A DNA stretch of 64,000 nt from Chrysomallon squamiferum (taxonomy: Eukaryota; Mollusca; Gastropoda; Neomphalida; Peltospiridae), in NCBI GenBank assembly GCA_012295275.1, contig CM022671.1:28692250-28756249 (forward strand). Reading direction: 5' to 3'. The translations under genes were made by a program, and so were the position numbers. The number at the start of each line of letters is the position of its first letter. The stretch's first letter is position 1. The notes beneath the pieces were generated by a model. That model was not told the DNA's origin. It saw only the letters and a list, made by a program, of their open reading frames with translations, and did no database searches. Shown here in pieces: positions 46,630 through 60,674 of this stretch.

Positions 46630-46812
46630 ACGCATTCTCTCTCTCATAATTATATCAGCGAGCTTTTAAAACTGATATTAACTGGAAACAGTTCAATTCG
46701 TTAGAAACATAATTATATCATCTAGTGTAAAGCAGACGTGATAACCACTACACCACGAAACTTACATGTAAATATCTGTAAAATGTAGATCTATGACAAC
46801 ATTGTTTTTTTC

Positions 46813-46884
<72 letters not shown>
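46630..46884 (-). pseudogene. dispersed tRNA-Val(TAC) cassette fragment with (TC)n
   Basis: Matches 16100-16330 in order: a CAGCGAGCTTTTAAAACT block, AACAGT..AATTCGTTAG, then the 5' half of a TAC valine tRNA (46725-46762), ACATGTAAAT and a (TC)n tract (46818-46884). The 3' half of the tRNA is missing, so it is dead. It lies about 30 kb from the cluster, in a gene-poor interval. Confidence 0.85.
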
Positions 46885-46887
<3 letters not shown>

Positions 46888-48381
46888 TCCCTCTCACACA
46901 CACACACACACACACACACTAGGCTTTCTCAAAAGGGGAATAACTTCTGAATGAATATTTTAAATTGCAGTTACGTATCTTATTCTTAATATTATATGAA
47001 TAAGAAAAATAATGAGGCTCTGTATGTATTTTTTGAAAGAAAAATATATATTGTTTTATCATTATAATAATAATAAATAATAATAAATTAATAAATTAAC
47101 TAATTAATTAATAAAATAAAGTAAAATAAGACAGGGAAAAAACAAAAGAACAAGGGTTAAGTTTTATCTATTACTTTAACAAAATTTTAAACGAAAAAAA
47201 AAAAAATCAGACAAAAAAGAAGAAAAAACAAAACAAAATTAATGACTACTAATTCTATTTTAAATCACAGATTTGATTTACTTGTAAGGAATTACAAAAA
47301 TCCAGCACGAATAAATAACAAATTTATTTCTTAAAGTAAAAAAAAAAAAAAAAAAAAAAAACCTATTCACAGATTTAACAACATTGTTTTTCTTTTCCCG
47401 AACTTTGATGACCAAGACATTTCAGAAGACGAAGAAACAATTTACCGAGCAAGTTCCTTGTAATAAATTGTCAAACCATCAGTTACCAAAAATAAATACG
47501 TCTGCTACTTTAACCCGCGTCAAACACTTTAATTCCTTTATTACTACGTATTACTACGTCACTTGTCATTAGCAAGGATTAAAGTAAAATATGATAGACA
47601 CATTAAGATCCGCAGACTCCAAAAGAAAATTTCAGTCAGTTGTTACAATCGGTTATTCCATCAGAATTGCTCTTTGTTGCTTCCTGAAGTTTAAGAACTG
47701 ACAGAGCATGAAAGAGGCGCTAACAGTTTGTGTTAATGTTCTCTTAATAAGACCTGAATGCTGGTCCTAAACGTGTTCAGATCTGTCCGAGATTTTCGTG
47801 AACATTTGTCTTGTTTTCTGAGTTTATGTTTAAGAGATATAGAAAGTTTAGAAATTGCGACATCCTTCCAAGAAGCTTCTGGTCCTGTTTTTTTTTTTTT
47901 GTTGTTATCGTTTGTTTTGTGTTGTTGTTTTGTGGTTTTTTTTTTTTTTGGGGGTTGACACAGATTAGTAATCATGATATTTTTTTCCGTTTGCTCAGAT
48001 TTCTGTAGATATGTCCAAATTTTCAAAACAGTTCTTCAAGCAGATTAATAACTTTAAAAACGTTATTTTGTTTTTCTGACCATCAGCAAATGTCTGTGTT
48101 TTACTCTGTTAAAACATGTTGTTTTTTACCAGCAAAAAACTTCACTGACCACAGCCATGTTCACGAAATGTTGAGATTAATAAATGTTGAAGAAAAGATA
48201 AATTTAGTTTAGTAAATAAACATTAAAAAAAAAAAATATATAGAAACGTCAGTCTAGAAAATAAATATATAGATAAAAAATGCATTAATTATAATGCAGC
48301 GACTATAGCAGCAGTTAAAAAAAAAAAAAAAATATTTAAATTAAAAAAAAAAAAAAAAAAACAACAACAACAACACACAAT

Positions 48382-50185
48382 CTACTCAAAATACACCGCA
48401 TGAACGTTAACGACAACGACGAGGGTTTTATTGCGGTACGTGCAGGTAGCGAACGAGTCCGTTTCCGGATCCCACACGCATCTGCTCGCTATCCGCGTTC
48501 CTTGTCCAAGGTTCTCCATGATGACCACGTGACACACAAGCTTATATCTTGGGAAATCCATCGCTTTCACGCGAGATTTAATCACGGTAGACAACTCGGT
48601 ACTCAGATGGCGACACTTTTCCGGGTCATAGCTGACGCTGTCTAACTTGGCCTCCAGAAGGTGCATCACGCACTTCTCGACTTTTTCACTCAAAAACTTT
48701 TTGTCCGGCTTCGTTTTGTACGTGTTTTCAGTTTTAACCGGCACGCGCTTCTCCTCCTTCTTGGAGCTGTTTCTCTTGGCTATGCGGTGCCAGGCGTGCG
48801 TTGCTGCGACGAACTTGAATATCGACATCCCCCTGGTCGTCGTTGCGTGAGAATTGCTCGAATCGCCGTCGCTTCTGAAGCTGGACAGACGACTTCGTTT
48901 TCTGACGAGGGGAGCATGTTCCTTGTTTTGTGCAGGTTCTTTAGAGGGTGCAGGTTCTTTAGAGGGAGCAGGTTCTGTAGAGGGCTGTTAGAAAAAATAT
49001 AAATAAATAAATAAATAAATAAAAACTAACTAACTAACTGACAGCTAACTAACTAACTAAATAAATAAAACTAACTAACTAACTAACTGACAGCTAACTA
49101 ACTAACTAAATAAATAAATAAAACTAACTAACTGACAGCTAACTAACTAACTAAATAAATAATATTAATAAAGATTATGGATGGTCAGTTCTGGTCGTTA
49201 CATGATTTCGAGAGATTCTTGTAGTGTACAAGAACTCGATATTTAAACAAAACGGTTTATAATAATTAATAAATTATTTTAGCTAGGTTATTATCTGTTT
49301 GTTTGTTATTATCCGAGAAGGATTTCAAGTAAATAACACTTTTTTTTGGTAATGGAAAAGATTATTTTCGTTATCTCGAAAATTGCCGAAGGCCGCGAGA
49401 TCAAAATCTTGTAACTATTGATTAGTCACCGTCTATTATTTTTATTTTGTTGTATGTATGTATGTATGTGTGTACATTTGTTTATTTATGTATTTATAAC
49501 CCTGTAGATTACCTGGTGTCGTGAGAAAAGGATTTAACATGAACAAAGAAGAAAAAAAAAAAACATCCTTCAAAATCCTTCAAAATCCTTCATATTTGGT
49601 AATGAAATTTATGGAAATAAAATTCCATGGTTAAAAATGAATAAATAAGCAACAAAATTTAAACAACAACAAGTACTACACTACCATAAAATAATAAATA
49701 AATAAAATAATTAAAATAAAAAATTCTGATTAAAAAAATTATACATGTATTTATATATTTACGATGCAGTGAACAACAGTATTGTCTTTACACGTTTAGG
49801 TAACATACTGCATACATATTTATTTATCTTAATTAAAAACAGAAACAACTGAACTAGCTAATTATGTGTGAAATACCAGATATTTACTAGCCATTAAAAC
49901 AGACTTAAATATACATACATATATATCCCACAGAAAATAAATAAACATAAACGTATACAAACCCAATACAAACAGCTATTCAAACACACATACAAACATA
50001 CAATATATACATAAACAAACACGTGCGTGCCCGCACGCACGCCCACACACACATACACACACCAACGTACATACATGGACTCATACAAGTATACGTACAC
50101 AAATACACACAATACACAAACTAAAGTAAAAAATCGGTGTAGAAAACAACAAATTTTAAAAGTATCTTACCTTCAAATAAGCCAT
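48382..50185 (-). CDS. Tctex1-type dynein light chain family protein
   Basis: The large 3' exon (48984-48382, acceptor CTAACAG) is open for 200 residues. It starts with a Pro/Lys-rich repeat (PSTEPAPSKEPAPSKEPA), then an Arg/Ser-rich stretch, then the Tctex1 domain, about the last 110 residues, ending PRYKLVCHVVIMENLGQGTR, SRCVWDPETDSFATCTYRN and VVVNVHAVYFE. Family members are light chains of cytoplasmic or axonemal dyneins, often ciliary. The N-terminus is uncertain. An exon ending GAC-ATG-GCT-TAT-TTG-AAG then GTAAGA at 50185-50171 would supply MAYLK in the right phase (205 residues in total). Within the large exon, the ATG at 48828 gives a 148-residue protein. Several subfamilies (DYNLT2, 4, 5) share this domain; I cannot assign one. 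Confidence 0.85.
49013..49160. repeat. tandem repeat of ACTAACTAACTGACAGCTA units
   Basis: Three to four units combining AAAT runs, ACTAACTAAC and GACAGCTAAC, period about 45-55 bases, in the intron just upstream of the Tctex1 3' exon. Confidence 0.88.
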
Positions 50186-50762
50186 GTCGTGATAAAATAA
50201 CAAGTTTACCTGCCTGCCGAAAGTGTATCGTTTGAATCTCGCATTTTCTTTTATTATTAATTTCAAGTCCACTTGAAATGAACGTAGAGCATGCCCGAGT
50301 TTAGTGCACACTGCATTACTGAAGCAGTCTTTGTTCATTAACACAGAGTGACAGTTTTATTGTGCGACAAATCCCTTCTCTTTAATACGTTATTGTTTGG
50401 CGTTTTTTTTTGCCCCTATGTTTTTAACCAGTTCGGTTGAAGCTTTACACGAGAATGCATATATAATTGTGTATGTTTTGAACGTCAAAGTTAGGTAAAA
50501 TTTAAAAAAAATAAAATTAAAAAAAATATTCAAAGGTAATACAAAATCGATTTTTATAATGTTCTAATTTATTTCTTTTCTAGACCTATACATACATAAA
50601 CACATAGGTTCATGTATAAATACATACATACATACATATATATATATATAGTTGTCTATGTACGTACATATATAAATATATACATATATATGTAAATACA
50701 AAGCTACATACATACATTCACAAATACAGGGGACATAAAGATACATATCTGTTAATATATGT

Positions 50763-50768
<6 letters not shown>

Positions 50769-50812
<44 letters not shown>
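50769..50812. repeat. (GA)n microsatellite
   Basis: A 44-base GA tract ending in a G run. Confidence 0.95.
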
Positions 50813-50815
<3 letters not shown>

Positions 50816-51111
50816 AGATATGCCATAATCCAGTAAAGAACTCTGATTTACGTGTTGCTGGTAATAAAAGGAAAAAACACCTCTTTTTCGTGTTTGTTCG
50901 ACGTCATGGTTGTTGGCAGCGGCGCCTTCAAGGTAGGATGAATGTTGTCGTGTTGATGCAGTGCGTGCATCGTCAGTTTGTCCGTCGTCTCCATCCTTGA
51001 TGTTCAAAATCGAATCAGAATAATTTTTAACATCAGTCTGGCAATAAAGATATAAAAATTTAATTAAATAAATATAGGACGGTTTGTGTATGTGTTTGTC
51101 AGTATATATGT

Positions 51112-51275
<164 letters not shown>

Positions 51276-51299
51276 TCATAGATTTGAGTTATGCGAACC

Positions 51300-53314
51300 T
51301 CATGCACATTTTATAGAAAATTTCAAATCTTCAAATCGCCAATGAATAATAAAAAGTGTTTATAAATTAAGAAAGCATGTAGGTAAATATTACTGCTACT
51401 ACTGCTACTATTACTACTACTACTACCACTAGTACTACTACTAATAATAATAAGAATCATAATAAATTTTGAATAAATATGTGTAAAGCATTATCTAATT
51501 CTGAGGACACTTAGATTATTAGATCGATACTACTCAGTACATTCTTTTGGTTGTTACTCATTCCAACCAGTGCCTCATACGGGATTATAAAAGTCACCTC
51601 TGGGAAGGTATATATAAATTACAATTTACCGCTAATCAATATGAGTAGCCTTTGAGGTGACGTTAATTTTTTTTTTCTCTCTCTCTCTTTCTTTTTCTAA
51701 TCTGTCGTCAGGTTTTTTTGTTTGTTTGTTTGTTTGTTCATTGTTTTGTTTTTTGAGTAAAAAAAAAAATTAAAAAAGAAAATAGAAAAGTAACACTTTG
51801 GAGATTTAAAAACCCATTAATAACACTGAAAAATATCATTCGACGAATAAAGAACTGATTTATTTCTAAAGTAAATGTATTAAATTTCTTTTGCAAATAC
51901 AGATTTGTTAGTTCTTTCTTCTTTTTTTTTTTTCTTTTTCTTTTTATATTTTTTTAATAATAAAAAAAAGTTTATTAATGTTTTATTTCATAATACTTTT
52001 TATATATATATAAATATCCTTAAAATTTATCAATATAAATTTTCTTGGTCTTTTGTGTACAATCATATTATAATTTATTTGAAATTTAATGATTAAGTGG
52101 CGAATGGTAAACAAAATTTAAATTAGCTATTTCAGCTTCTAACAGCAAAATGGAATATTCATCCCGTAGAATGTAAGAGTGTTGTGTCGTTATTGGAAAC
52201 CATTAACTGACTCATCGGAATAAGATAGTCACATACTTTATCTACAGTTTGATTCTCTTCAAAACGTATAACCTCACATTTTTATTATTATTATTATTTT
52301 ATTTTATTTTTTTTTTTATTTTTTTTTTTTTCAATTAATTTTTCAATCCGTAAATCTCAGGCTTTGTTAATGAATTAAAATAGAATATAACCCATTTAGA
52401 TTATATGTATTTAGATTATATGTATTTAGGGGTTTTTAAAAAAAAAAAAAAAATTATTTTATGTTTATTTTACAGTTTGACTTAAATAATCGAAAATTAT
52501 AAATGTATCATTTCAGAAGAGTTTCTGGTTCGAAAAACTGATAAAATTTATTACAATAAAATAAAGAAAATGGAGTCAAAAGAAACACTAATTCTAGTTA
52601 AATAAAATCACTGAAAACAAAACACGCAGACAGATATACGTACATACATACACACACACACCCACCCATCATACATATATACATACATAAACATACACAT
52701 AAGTACTTTCATAAACACACACATACACATTTACACACACAAACATACATTCATCCGTTGATTATTATGTACAAAGAAACATAAAGATATATAAAATTAA
52801 AATTATGTTATTTTCAGATATATCTTTTGATCACGCCATAACATACTTAAAATCCACTTGTACAGTAGAACAAATTCTCCTGTTTCAAATGTACTTAAGT
52901 TGATGACGCGAACAAACATTAACCACTGATCTTTTTGATATCCCACTCATCTCGTAACTAGTATTTAGACACTATCAGGATTATGTTTTTCTAAGTTCAT
53001 ATGCATACTTTTTATTTTTTTTATTTTTCTTTAAAAAAAAAAAAAAAAAAATGACATACAGCGCCAGATAACCATAAAACGCATGCATTTTTAATTTTAA
53101 ATTATTTCTTAATCACACGACACGAGAATTTTCGCAAATATTATAACGTAATAAAATGTTTAGGATTTATGAATGTATAATGTAATGAATAGTTAATTCA
53201 GATTATATGGTATGAGCAAATCTTTAGTATATTTTACCGTTATAATAATACATGGAATCATGTTTAAAATTTAGATTCAAATGTAATTGTTGATTTAGAT
53301 TATGCTGAAGGACA

Positions 53315-53345
<31 letters not shown>

Positions 53346-53432
53346 TGTATTTATAAATAGTGTCATTAGTATATTTCATCAGATCCAGTAGAAAACGCGA
53401 ATAGGCAAAACCCTAAGCGCTAATTGCTATTG

Positions 53433-53473
<41 letters not shown>

Positions 53474-54010
53474 TAAAAACCAACCAAAAAAACCTTAAAA
53501 AACAACAACAAAAAACAAAAACAGTAACAAGAAGAAATGAACCAATTTTAGCAAGATGTAAACTGGACTTCAAGATTTAGAGTTGACTCGACATTCTGTG
53601 TGTGTATTTGCAGATATATACTTCTGTACGTGTATAATAAGTGTTAAAAAAACAACAACAAACAACTGAAGGTATTAATCATTTCATAGCTTCCTGTTTG
53701 ATTAAAAAGTCTTCCATATCAGAAAGCACGATCTATTCAGCTGAGTTTTTACACGTATTTAAACTCGCACATTCATCTGCTCGAACGACACGTTACAGGT
53801 GTGAGATAGAATGAGAGCGAGCGCGAGCTGCATTGTTGCACACAAATGACAACACTCAGTGCTTTCTTGCGAGTGCTAGTTTACAGCAGGTATATTCATC
53901 CTGCTTATTACAGGTCAGGCCGGTATTATTTACATAGGTAAACATGCATAAAATCAACAGTTGAAGTTTTGTCCACTTTTAAAATAAACCACTCGGGTTT
54001 TTAATCAGGC
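51300..54010. other. intergenic, no gene recognised
   Basis: AT-rich with A or T homopolymers (A-run about 53434-53471), CA-type tracts near 52650-52750 and an (AT)n at 53316-53336. At 51550-51625 a phrase CATTCCAACCAGTGCCTCAT resembles the start of a common molluscan SINE-type repeat, too diverged to call. A copy of the 54 kb minisatellite unit lies at about 53155-53320. Confidence 0.6.
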
Positions 54011-54024
54011 ATCAGTTCATCACG

Positions 54025-54665
54025 TAATAATTGTTGGGTTTAGGATTTAATGCCCGATGGAATCGTTATAACATGTCATACTGTATGAACAAGCCTTTAG
54101 TATATTTCATCGTAATATTATTTATTATGATAATAACAGTGATTAGAATTTAATCCAAATGGAATCGTTAACTTATATCATACTGCATGAACAATCCTTT
54201 AGTATATCTCAGGATTATAATAATAATTGTGTTTAGAATTTTATCCCAAATGGAATCGTAAATTCAGATTTCACTATAGGAAGAAACCTTTAGTGTAATT
54301 CACCTTTATAATAACAGTAATGTTTAGGATTTGATCCCAGATGAAATCTTTAATTCAGATTATTCTGCATGTAGAAACGTTTAGTGTATTTCATCATTAT
54401 AATTAACAGTTATGTTTAGAATTTGGCCCCAGATGGAATCGTTAATATAATTATACTGTATGAAGAAACCTTTAGTGTATTTTACCATTACAATAACAGT
54501 TATGTTTAGAATTTAATCGCAAGTGAAATCGTTAATTCAGATTATACAGTATGAAGAAACCTTTGGCATATTTCACCGTTACAGTAACAACAGTTATTTT
54601 TAGAATTTTGTCCCGAATGGAATCGTTAATTCAGATTATGCCGTGTGAAGAAACCTTTGGCAGCT
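54025..54665. repeat. minisatellite, about 85-90 base unit, about 7 copies
   Basis: Each unit reads roughly TTTAGAATTT, ATCC(C)AAATGGAATCGTTA, ATTCAGATTATACTG and GAAACCTTTAGTATATTTCA, followed by ATAATAACAGT. Units are diverged by substitutions and small indels. Isolated older units occur at 53155-53320. Confidence 0.88.
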
Positions 54666-54879
54666 TTGTTAAAGCTTTTATTCCTATCACGAGCTGGGCG
54701 TGAATATCAGATAGAAGAGTTACGTCACTCGAGTAAACAGTGTAATGTAGATTTAATATTTACTTTGTACCTTCAAATGTTGTATTTTAATAACTTTCTC
54801 GTGTTCTCCAATGTAGATATTTAAAAAAAAAAAAGAATTCATGACGATCGAAAGGATAACAACGCTGACGATGATAGCG

Positions 54880-55350
54880 GCCACAGTAGTAGTGGTGATG
54901 GTAGTACTAGCAGAAGTATTAGTAACAGTAGTAGTAATAATAGAAGTAGTAATGGTAATAATAATAGTAGTGGTGGTAATAATAGAAGTAGTAATGGTAG
55001 TAATAGTAATGATGGTAATAGTAATAGTAGTGGTGGTAATAGTAATGATGTTGATGGCAGTACTAACAGACGTAATACCTAATAGCAATAGTGATAGAAG
55101 TGGTTGTTGTAGTAGAAGACGTGGTGGTAGTGGTAGTAGTAGTAGTAATAATATATATACATGAAGTAGTAATATAGCTTATAGTACTAGTACCTGTTGT
55201 CGTGGTTGTTGTAGTAGTAGTAATAATAGAGGTAACGGTAGTAGTACTAGAGGTGGTAGTAGTGATAGATGTAGTAGTAGTAGTAGTCATAGAAGTAGTA
55301 GTAGTAGTAGTAGTAGTAAAAGTATAATAATAGTCGTAGTAGCAGTACTG
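54880..55350. repeat. (GTA)n-type trinucleotide field
   Basis: Imperfect GTA/GTG/GTT units over about 470 bases, with a short unrelated stretch near 55150-55185. Confidence 0.9.
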
Positions 55351-55394
55351 TAGTAGATTGGTGCGCTTATTTGAATCTGAAAAGGAAACTTTGA

Positions 55395-55856
55395 GAGTGT
55401 GTATGTGTGTGTATGTGTGTATGTGTGTATGTGTTTGTGTGTGTGTATGTGTGTGTATGTGTGTGTATGTGTGTATGTGTTTGCGTGAGTGTGTATGTGT
55501 TTGCGTGAGTGTGTATGTGTGTGTATGTGTGTATGTGTTTGCGTGAGTGTGTATGTGTGTGTGTGTGTATGTGTGTGTATGTGTGTGTGTATGTGTTTGC
55601 GTGAGTGTGTATGTGTTTGCGTGAGTGTGTATGTGTGTGTGTGTTTGTATGTGTTTGTGTGAGTGTTTGTATGTGTGTGTATGTGTTTGTATGTGTGTAT
55701 GTGTGTATATGTTTGCGTGTGTGTGTGTATGTGTGTATGCGTTTGCGTGAGTGTGTATGTGTGTGTATGTGTTTGTATGTGTGTGTATGTGTTTGCGTGA
55801 GTGTGTATGTGTGTGTATGTGTGTGTATGTGTTTGCGTGAGTGTATGTATGTATGT
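55395..55856. repeat. (GT)n/(GTAT)n field with GTGTTTGCGTGA motif
   Basis: Alternating GT and GTAT units with the 12-base motif TGTTTGCGTGAG recurring about nine times, a minisatellite inside a microsatellite. Long open frames here are artefacts of the repeat. Confidence 0.92.
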
Positions 55857-55921
55857 ATGAGAGAGAGAGAGTCAGACATAGACAGACAGACAGATAGAAA
55901 GATATATAGATAGTTACATAG

Positions 55922-56055
<134 letters not shown>

Positions 56056-56486
56056 CAAAAGAAAGAGTTTTCTATTGTCACAAATGGTTTAACATAATCC
56101 ATTACATTAGAAATATCTTACACACAAAGAGTACGAAGTAATTACATCCCAGCTACAAAGCGAAAGCTAGGTATAATAAATCGATATATGAAAAAAAACA
56201 AAAAAACAACAACACGTAGTTTTTTAGTGAGTTTCTCCCACAGTTGGCAATAACAGTCTAATCATTTATAGTCGATATCCGTCTCTTTTTTTATTTCTTC
56301 TCTCTACGGATGTGATAACTACTTTGTTAATTGTCAATTCCACGAAAAGCGCGCCATTTTGTTTAAACTTGTTTCGCGCCGAATAAGTGTGATATCGAAT
56401 TACCGAAGGAAAAAAAAATATATATCACGGTTATATATCCCAAGTTTGTCAGTGGTTTATAATTTTCTTTAAACTGCACTAAGTGG

Positions 56487-56487
<1 letters not shown>

Positions 56488-56540
<53 letters not shown>
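56488..56540. repeat. (GT)n microsatellite
   Basis: A GT tract of about 50 bases. Confidence 0.96.
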
Positions 56541-56542
<2 letters not shown>

Positions 56543-56944
56543 TATTTTAATTTATGTTATGTTGTTTTATTTTGATTTTATTTTAATTGTGCGATGTACT
56601 TAACTCAAAATCACGTTTGTCTAAGAAAGCAAATGTAAAAGATGTCTTGCTGTTGATGAAAAATAAGAGAATAACTTATCTGGAATCGAAGAGTTAAGTA
56701 ATTAATTTCTTTTATCTTTTGATGAAATATTCTGGAATTTAAAATTACTCGTAAATGTAGGACGAAAAAGAATTCTTGCTGTAAGTAAAAAGAGTATCAT
56801 GTATTATCAGATTTGAGTTTAAAACAAAGAGGTTTATAGCTGTTTTACAATGATGAAGCAGAGCTGAATTAAACACTCGGAATAAATTAAATCTTGAGCA
56901 AGACAAAAGCATAACACATGCTGTAGAATAATAATTCAAAGTAA

Positions 56945-57240
56945 CGTAGTTATTTACAGAACCGACAACTGAATAAAAGATGTTGATGATTATAATGTTT
57001 TAACAATAATGCAGGATTTAAAAATAATTGTTGCTGCAAGATAAAAGTATAACCCATGTTGTACGCTTAATTATTTATAAATAATTTATCCGTTTGCAGA
57101 AATTATAACTGAATGAAAGATGTTGATGATCGTAATATTATTACAATAATGTCGGATACAAAATAATTCTTGTTTTAGACTAAAAACATAACACATGTTG
57201 TACGCTTAATTTTCAGAAATGATAATTGAATGAAAAGGAA
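56945..57240. repeat. minisatellite, about 120-140 base unit
   Basis: Units begin near 56964, 57106 and 57221 with AACTGAATGAAAGATGTTGA or a variant, and contain ACAATAATGCAGGAT and CATGTTGTACGCTTAATT. More diverged relatives extend from about 56750 to 57570 (CTTGCTG...AAAAG pieces). Confidence 0.75.
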
Positions 57241-58223
57241 TAACTATAGTAATATTAATGTTGTAATATCACATAATTATTTAACGTTTATTTATCAGTT
57301 AAAGAAGTCTGTGGACAGCAATATTATAACAATAACCGTTGAATGTAAAAAAAAACTCATGTTGCAGACTAAAAGCATTCGTTATGTCATAAACAATTTA
57401 ATACAAACACAAGCAATTATCTATCTTTTGATACTAATTTTAAAAATGCCCGAGCAGGTTCTGCTAGTGTGAAAAAAGAAATCTTGCAGCACGTTAAAAG
57501 TAAAATATTTGCGCGCAGACAAAAGTCATATATCTGAAATTAAAAGAACCCTTGCTGCGTAGCAAAAGGTTAATTATGTTTTACAATTACAGTCGTCTTG
57601 ACAGGGTGCAATTCGGATAAATAGCTACAAGGTTAATTTCAGGGTTGTTTTGTGGGTTTTTTTGGGGGGGTGTCTTCTTTTGTTGTTGTTCTTGTTGTTT
57701 TTTGTATTTTCTTATTAAAGTCTTCAGCGAAAAAAAAAAATGAAATCTGTGAGAACCAATATAAAACGAAACGAAAGAAAAAAAAGAAGAAAAAATTAAA
57801 GACAGAAGAAAAGAAAAGAGAATTTAAAGAAAAGAAACATGTTTAAACATGTAAATAGTAGGATATTTATCAAAATTAAACAAGTAAAAATAAAAATAAA
57901 TAAATAAATAACAACTACAACAATAATAATGTTAATAAACAATACAAAACAATAAAATAATTTAAAAAAAAATTATTATATAAAAACAAAAATAAATTTT
58001 AAAAAGTATAAATCTCGGTATTTATTTATTTGTTTGTTTGTTTGCTTGCTTTTTTTTTATTTGTCTGTGTGTTTTTCTTTCTTTTCGTTCTTTATTGCTT
58101 ATACAATCAAAATTAGACTTAGAAAATCTTCACTAATACTCGATATATATAAGAAGATTAGAAAAACAGAAGCAGATGGTAACGACAAACACGGGGAGGC
58201 ATGCAGTCAGAAATTTACACACA

Positions 58224-58255
<32 letters not shown>

Positions 58256-58885
58256 TACATACATACATACACATATATATATATAAAAGGAAGACATTAA
58301 GGGCGACAGTCGGACATAGAAACAGACAGACAGCCAAAACAATTTGAAGGAAGCAATCAACACAAATACACAAAGAAGAAATGGATTTCTCATAAACATT
58401 TCCTGTAAATATCATTACTAATAGATTACATTACAAAACCTCAGTGAAGTATTAAAATGCCTACAAGCCAGGTAGATTTTGTAACTTTACAACGTACTTA
58501 AACGAACACTTTTACATGTAATGAGGCTGTTTCAAAGATACTTCAGCGTATTTGTCAACAACATAACTACGACAGCGTTCTGGGACATTATTAACTAATA
58601 CTAGGATCGGTTTGATTATTTTGTTATTGACGTTGTTGGAAGTGATAATGCTGTAGTTTTCATGAGCTTGTTTATGTGTAAGAATACATAAAATGTGTAA
58701 ATATTACTTAGCTTGATTATATACTTACTTGTTTCAACAAATTCGTATTCCGAAATGATGCGTACGTATATTTATGTATGTTTATATGAATGTTTGTATA
58801 TATGTATATAAGTATGTAATTATTATGTGTGTGTGAATGTATGTAGGTGTGTATGTATGTGTATGTGTGTGTGTGTTTCTATGTT

Positions 58886-58983
58886 ATATTATATTATATG
58901 TTATATTATATTATATTATATTATATTATTTTATATTATATTATATTATATTATATTATATTATATTATATTATATTATATTA
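58886..58983. repeat. (TTATA)n microsatellite
   Basis: A pentanucleotide array with one variant unit (TTATTTTATA). Confidence 0.95.
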
Positions 58984-59173
58984 ACAACTAACACTTTCAC
59001 TCATTTCTACTCTAGAGAACGCTGCGTTTATTATCTGGAAACTTTATATCTCAACCATTAATTGTCAATTTACCTAATTTGTAACGACTGACCAGTCTTA
59101 TCACTGGCTTGACCCTTCGATGACCCTTGGACCACTCTCGAAATTACGAAGCTCACACATACACCCACCCCCC

Positions 59174-59215
<42 letters not shown>

Positions 59216-59954
59216 TATACATATACACACATGTATATGTATATGTATATGATGTATGAATTTCAAGTTGCAAGCAAATACACGAAATGAAAAAGAAAAA
59301 TATGACCAGTAAAGACAGCAATCTCAATGTCTTTCCCATTAGTAATGATCATAGAAATCTTTCCCAATCTTCTGTCTATCAGCCTATCTGTCCACTGTTA
59401 TAACCAGGAAGGCCAAATGAACTAAATACCCAAACTGCTCAATCTGCCGATCCCCAGCTCCACGAAGCACCAATGGCCACTGTCCGCGAATTCGCCAAAC
59501 TCAAGAAACTCCCAGAAATCTTCATCCTTTGTTTTTACCGAAATCTGAATGTTCGTTTGTAGCGGTCTGATAACTGTTTTTCAGGAAAGCTGTTTATTAT
59601 TCATCATCACAGTTAGTAAACTACATATACGTCTTTCGCAATTGATTTATTCATTACCGCGTTAAATTGTGCGTTGCACTGATTTGACTAATGTTACTCG
59701 TGACCGTAATAAATAACAAACATCATGTATTGTAAACTGAACACAGGTAACCATGTAGACTGCAGTGAAGTGTAGTTTTGTCGTGATACGTCTGACGTTT
59801 ATTAAGAAATATTTGCATACACTGAGAATCGGTTTTATGTAAAATATTTGTCGTATGTGTGCCTTAATGTGCATTTGTGACTTGTATAATCTTTTTGTGT
59901 TTGTATTGATCTGTCTATCTATCTCTCTATCTATCTGTCTGTCTGTCTGTCTGG

Positions 59955-60215
<261 letters not shown>

Positions 60216-60641
60216 GCATTCCAAGAAGACTAATAAAAAAACCAGTCTTAATTATTTATCTGAATACTACAGTTATCAAAGCCTGTTCATTTACAGAAAC
60301 AGCGTTGCCATGGATCATTGTTTTTCTCACTCTCGTTTATCAGTGTATTGTATTGCATCTGTCATTTCATATCTCAAGTACTGTAATGTATTGTACTGTA
60401 TTCAAAACACTGCTTTGAAAACTATACTGTATAACACAGTGTTGTACGTATTATATTGGATTGTATCATATTGTACTGCATTATATTTTACTGTATCATA
60501 TTGTATCGTATTATATTGTACATATTTTATTACATTTGAAATATACAGTGTTATTTATAATAATTTTATAAACTGATTATTATGATATAAAAGATAATAA
60601 TAATGATAAACATGACGATGATGACGATGATAATGGTAACA

Positions 60642-60674
<33 letters not shown>

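Noticed and set aside
48400-49002. Three plus-strand open frames of 67-113 codons
   Set aside because: They are antisense shadows of the Tctex1-type exon, which has clear homology on the minus strand.
50156-50344. 62-codon minus-strand open frame beginning MLMNKDCF
   Set aside because: Only its last codons before the GTAAGA donor look usable; the rest shows no family resemblance, so I start the Tctex1 model at the internal ATG (50185) instead.
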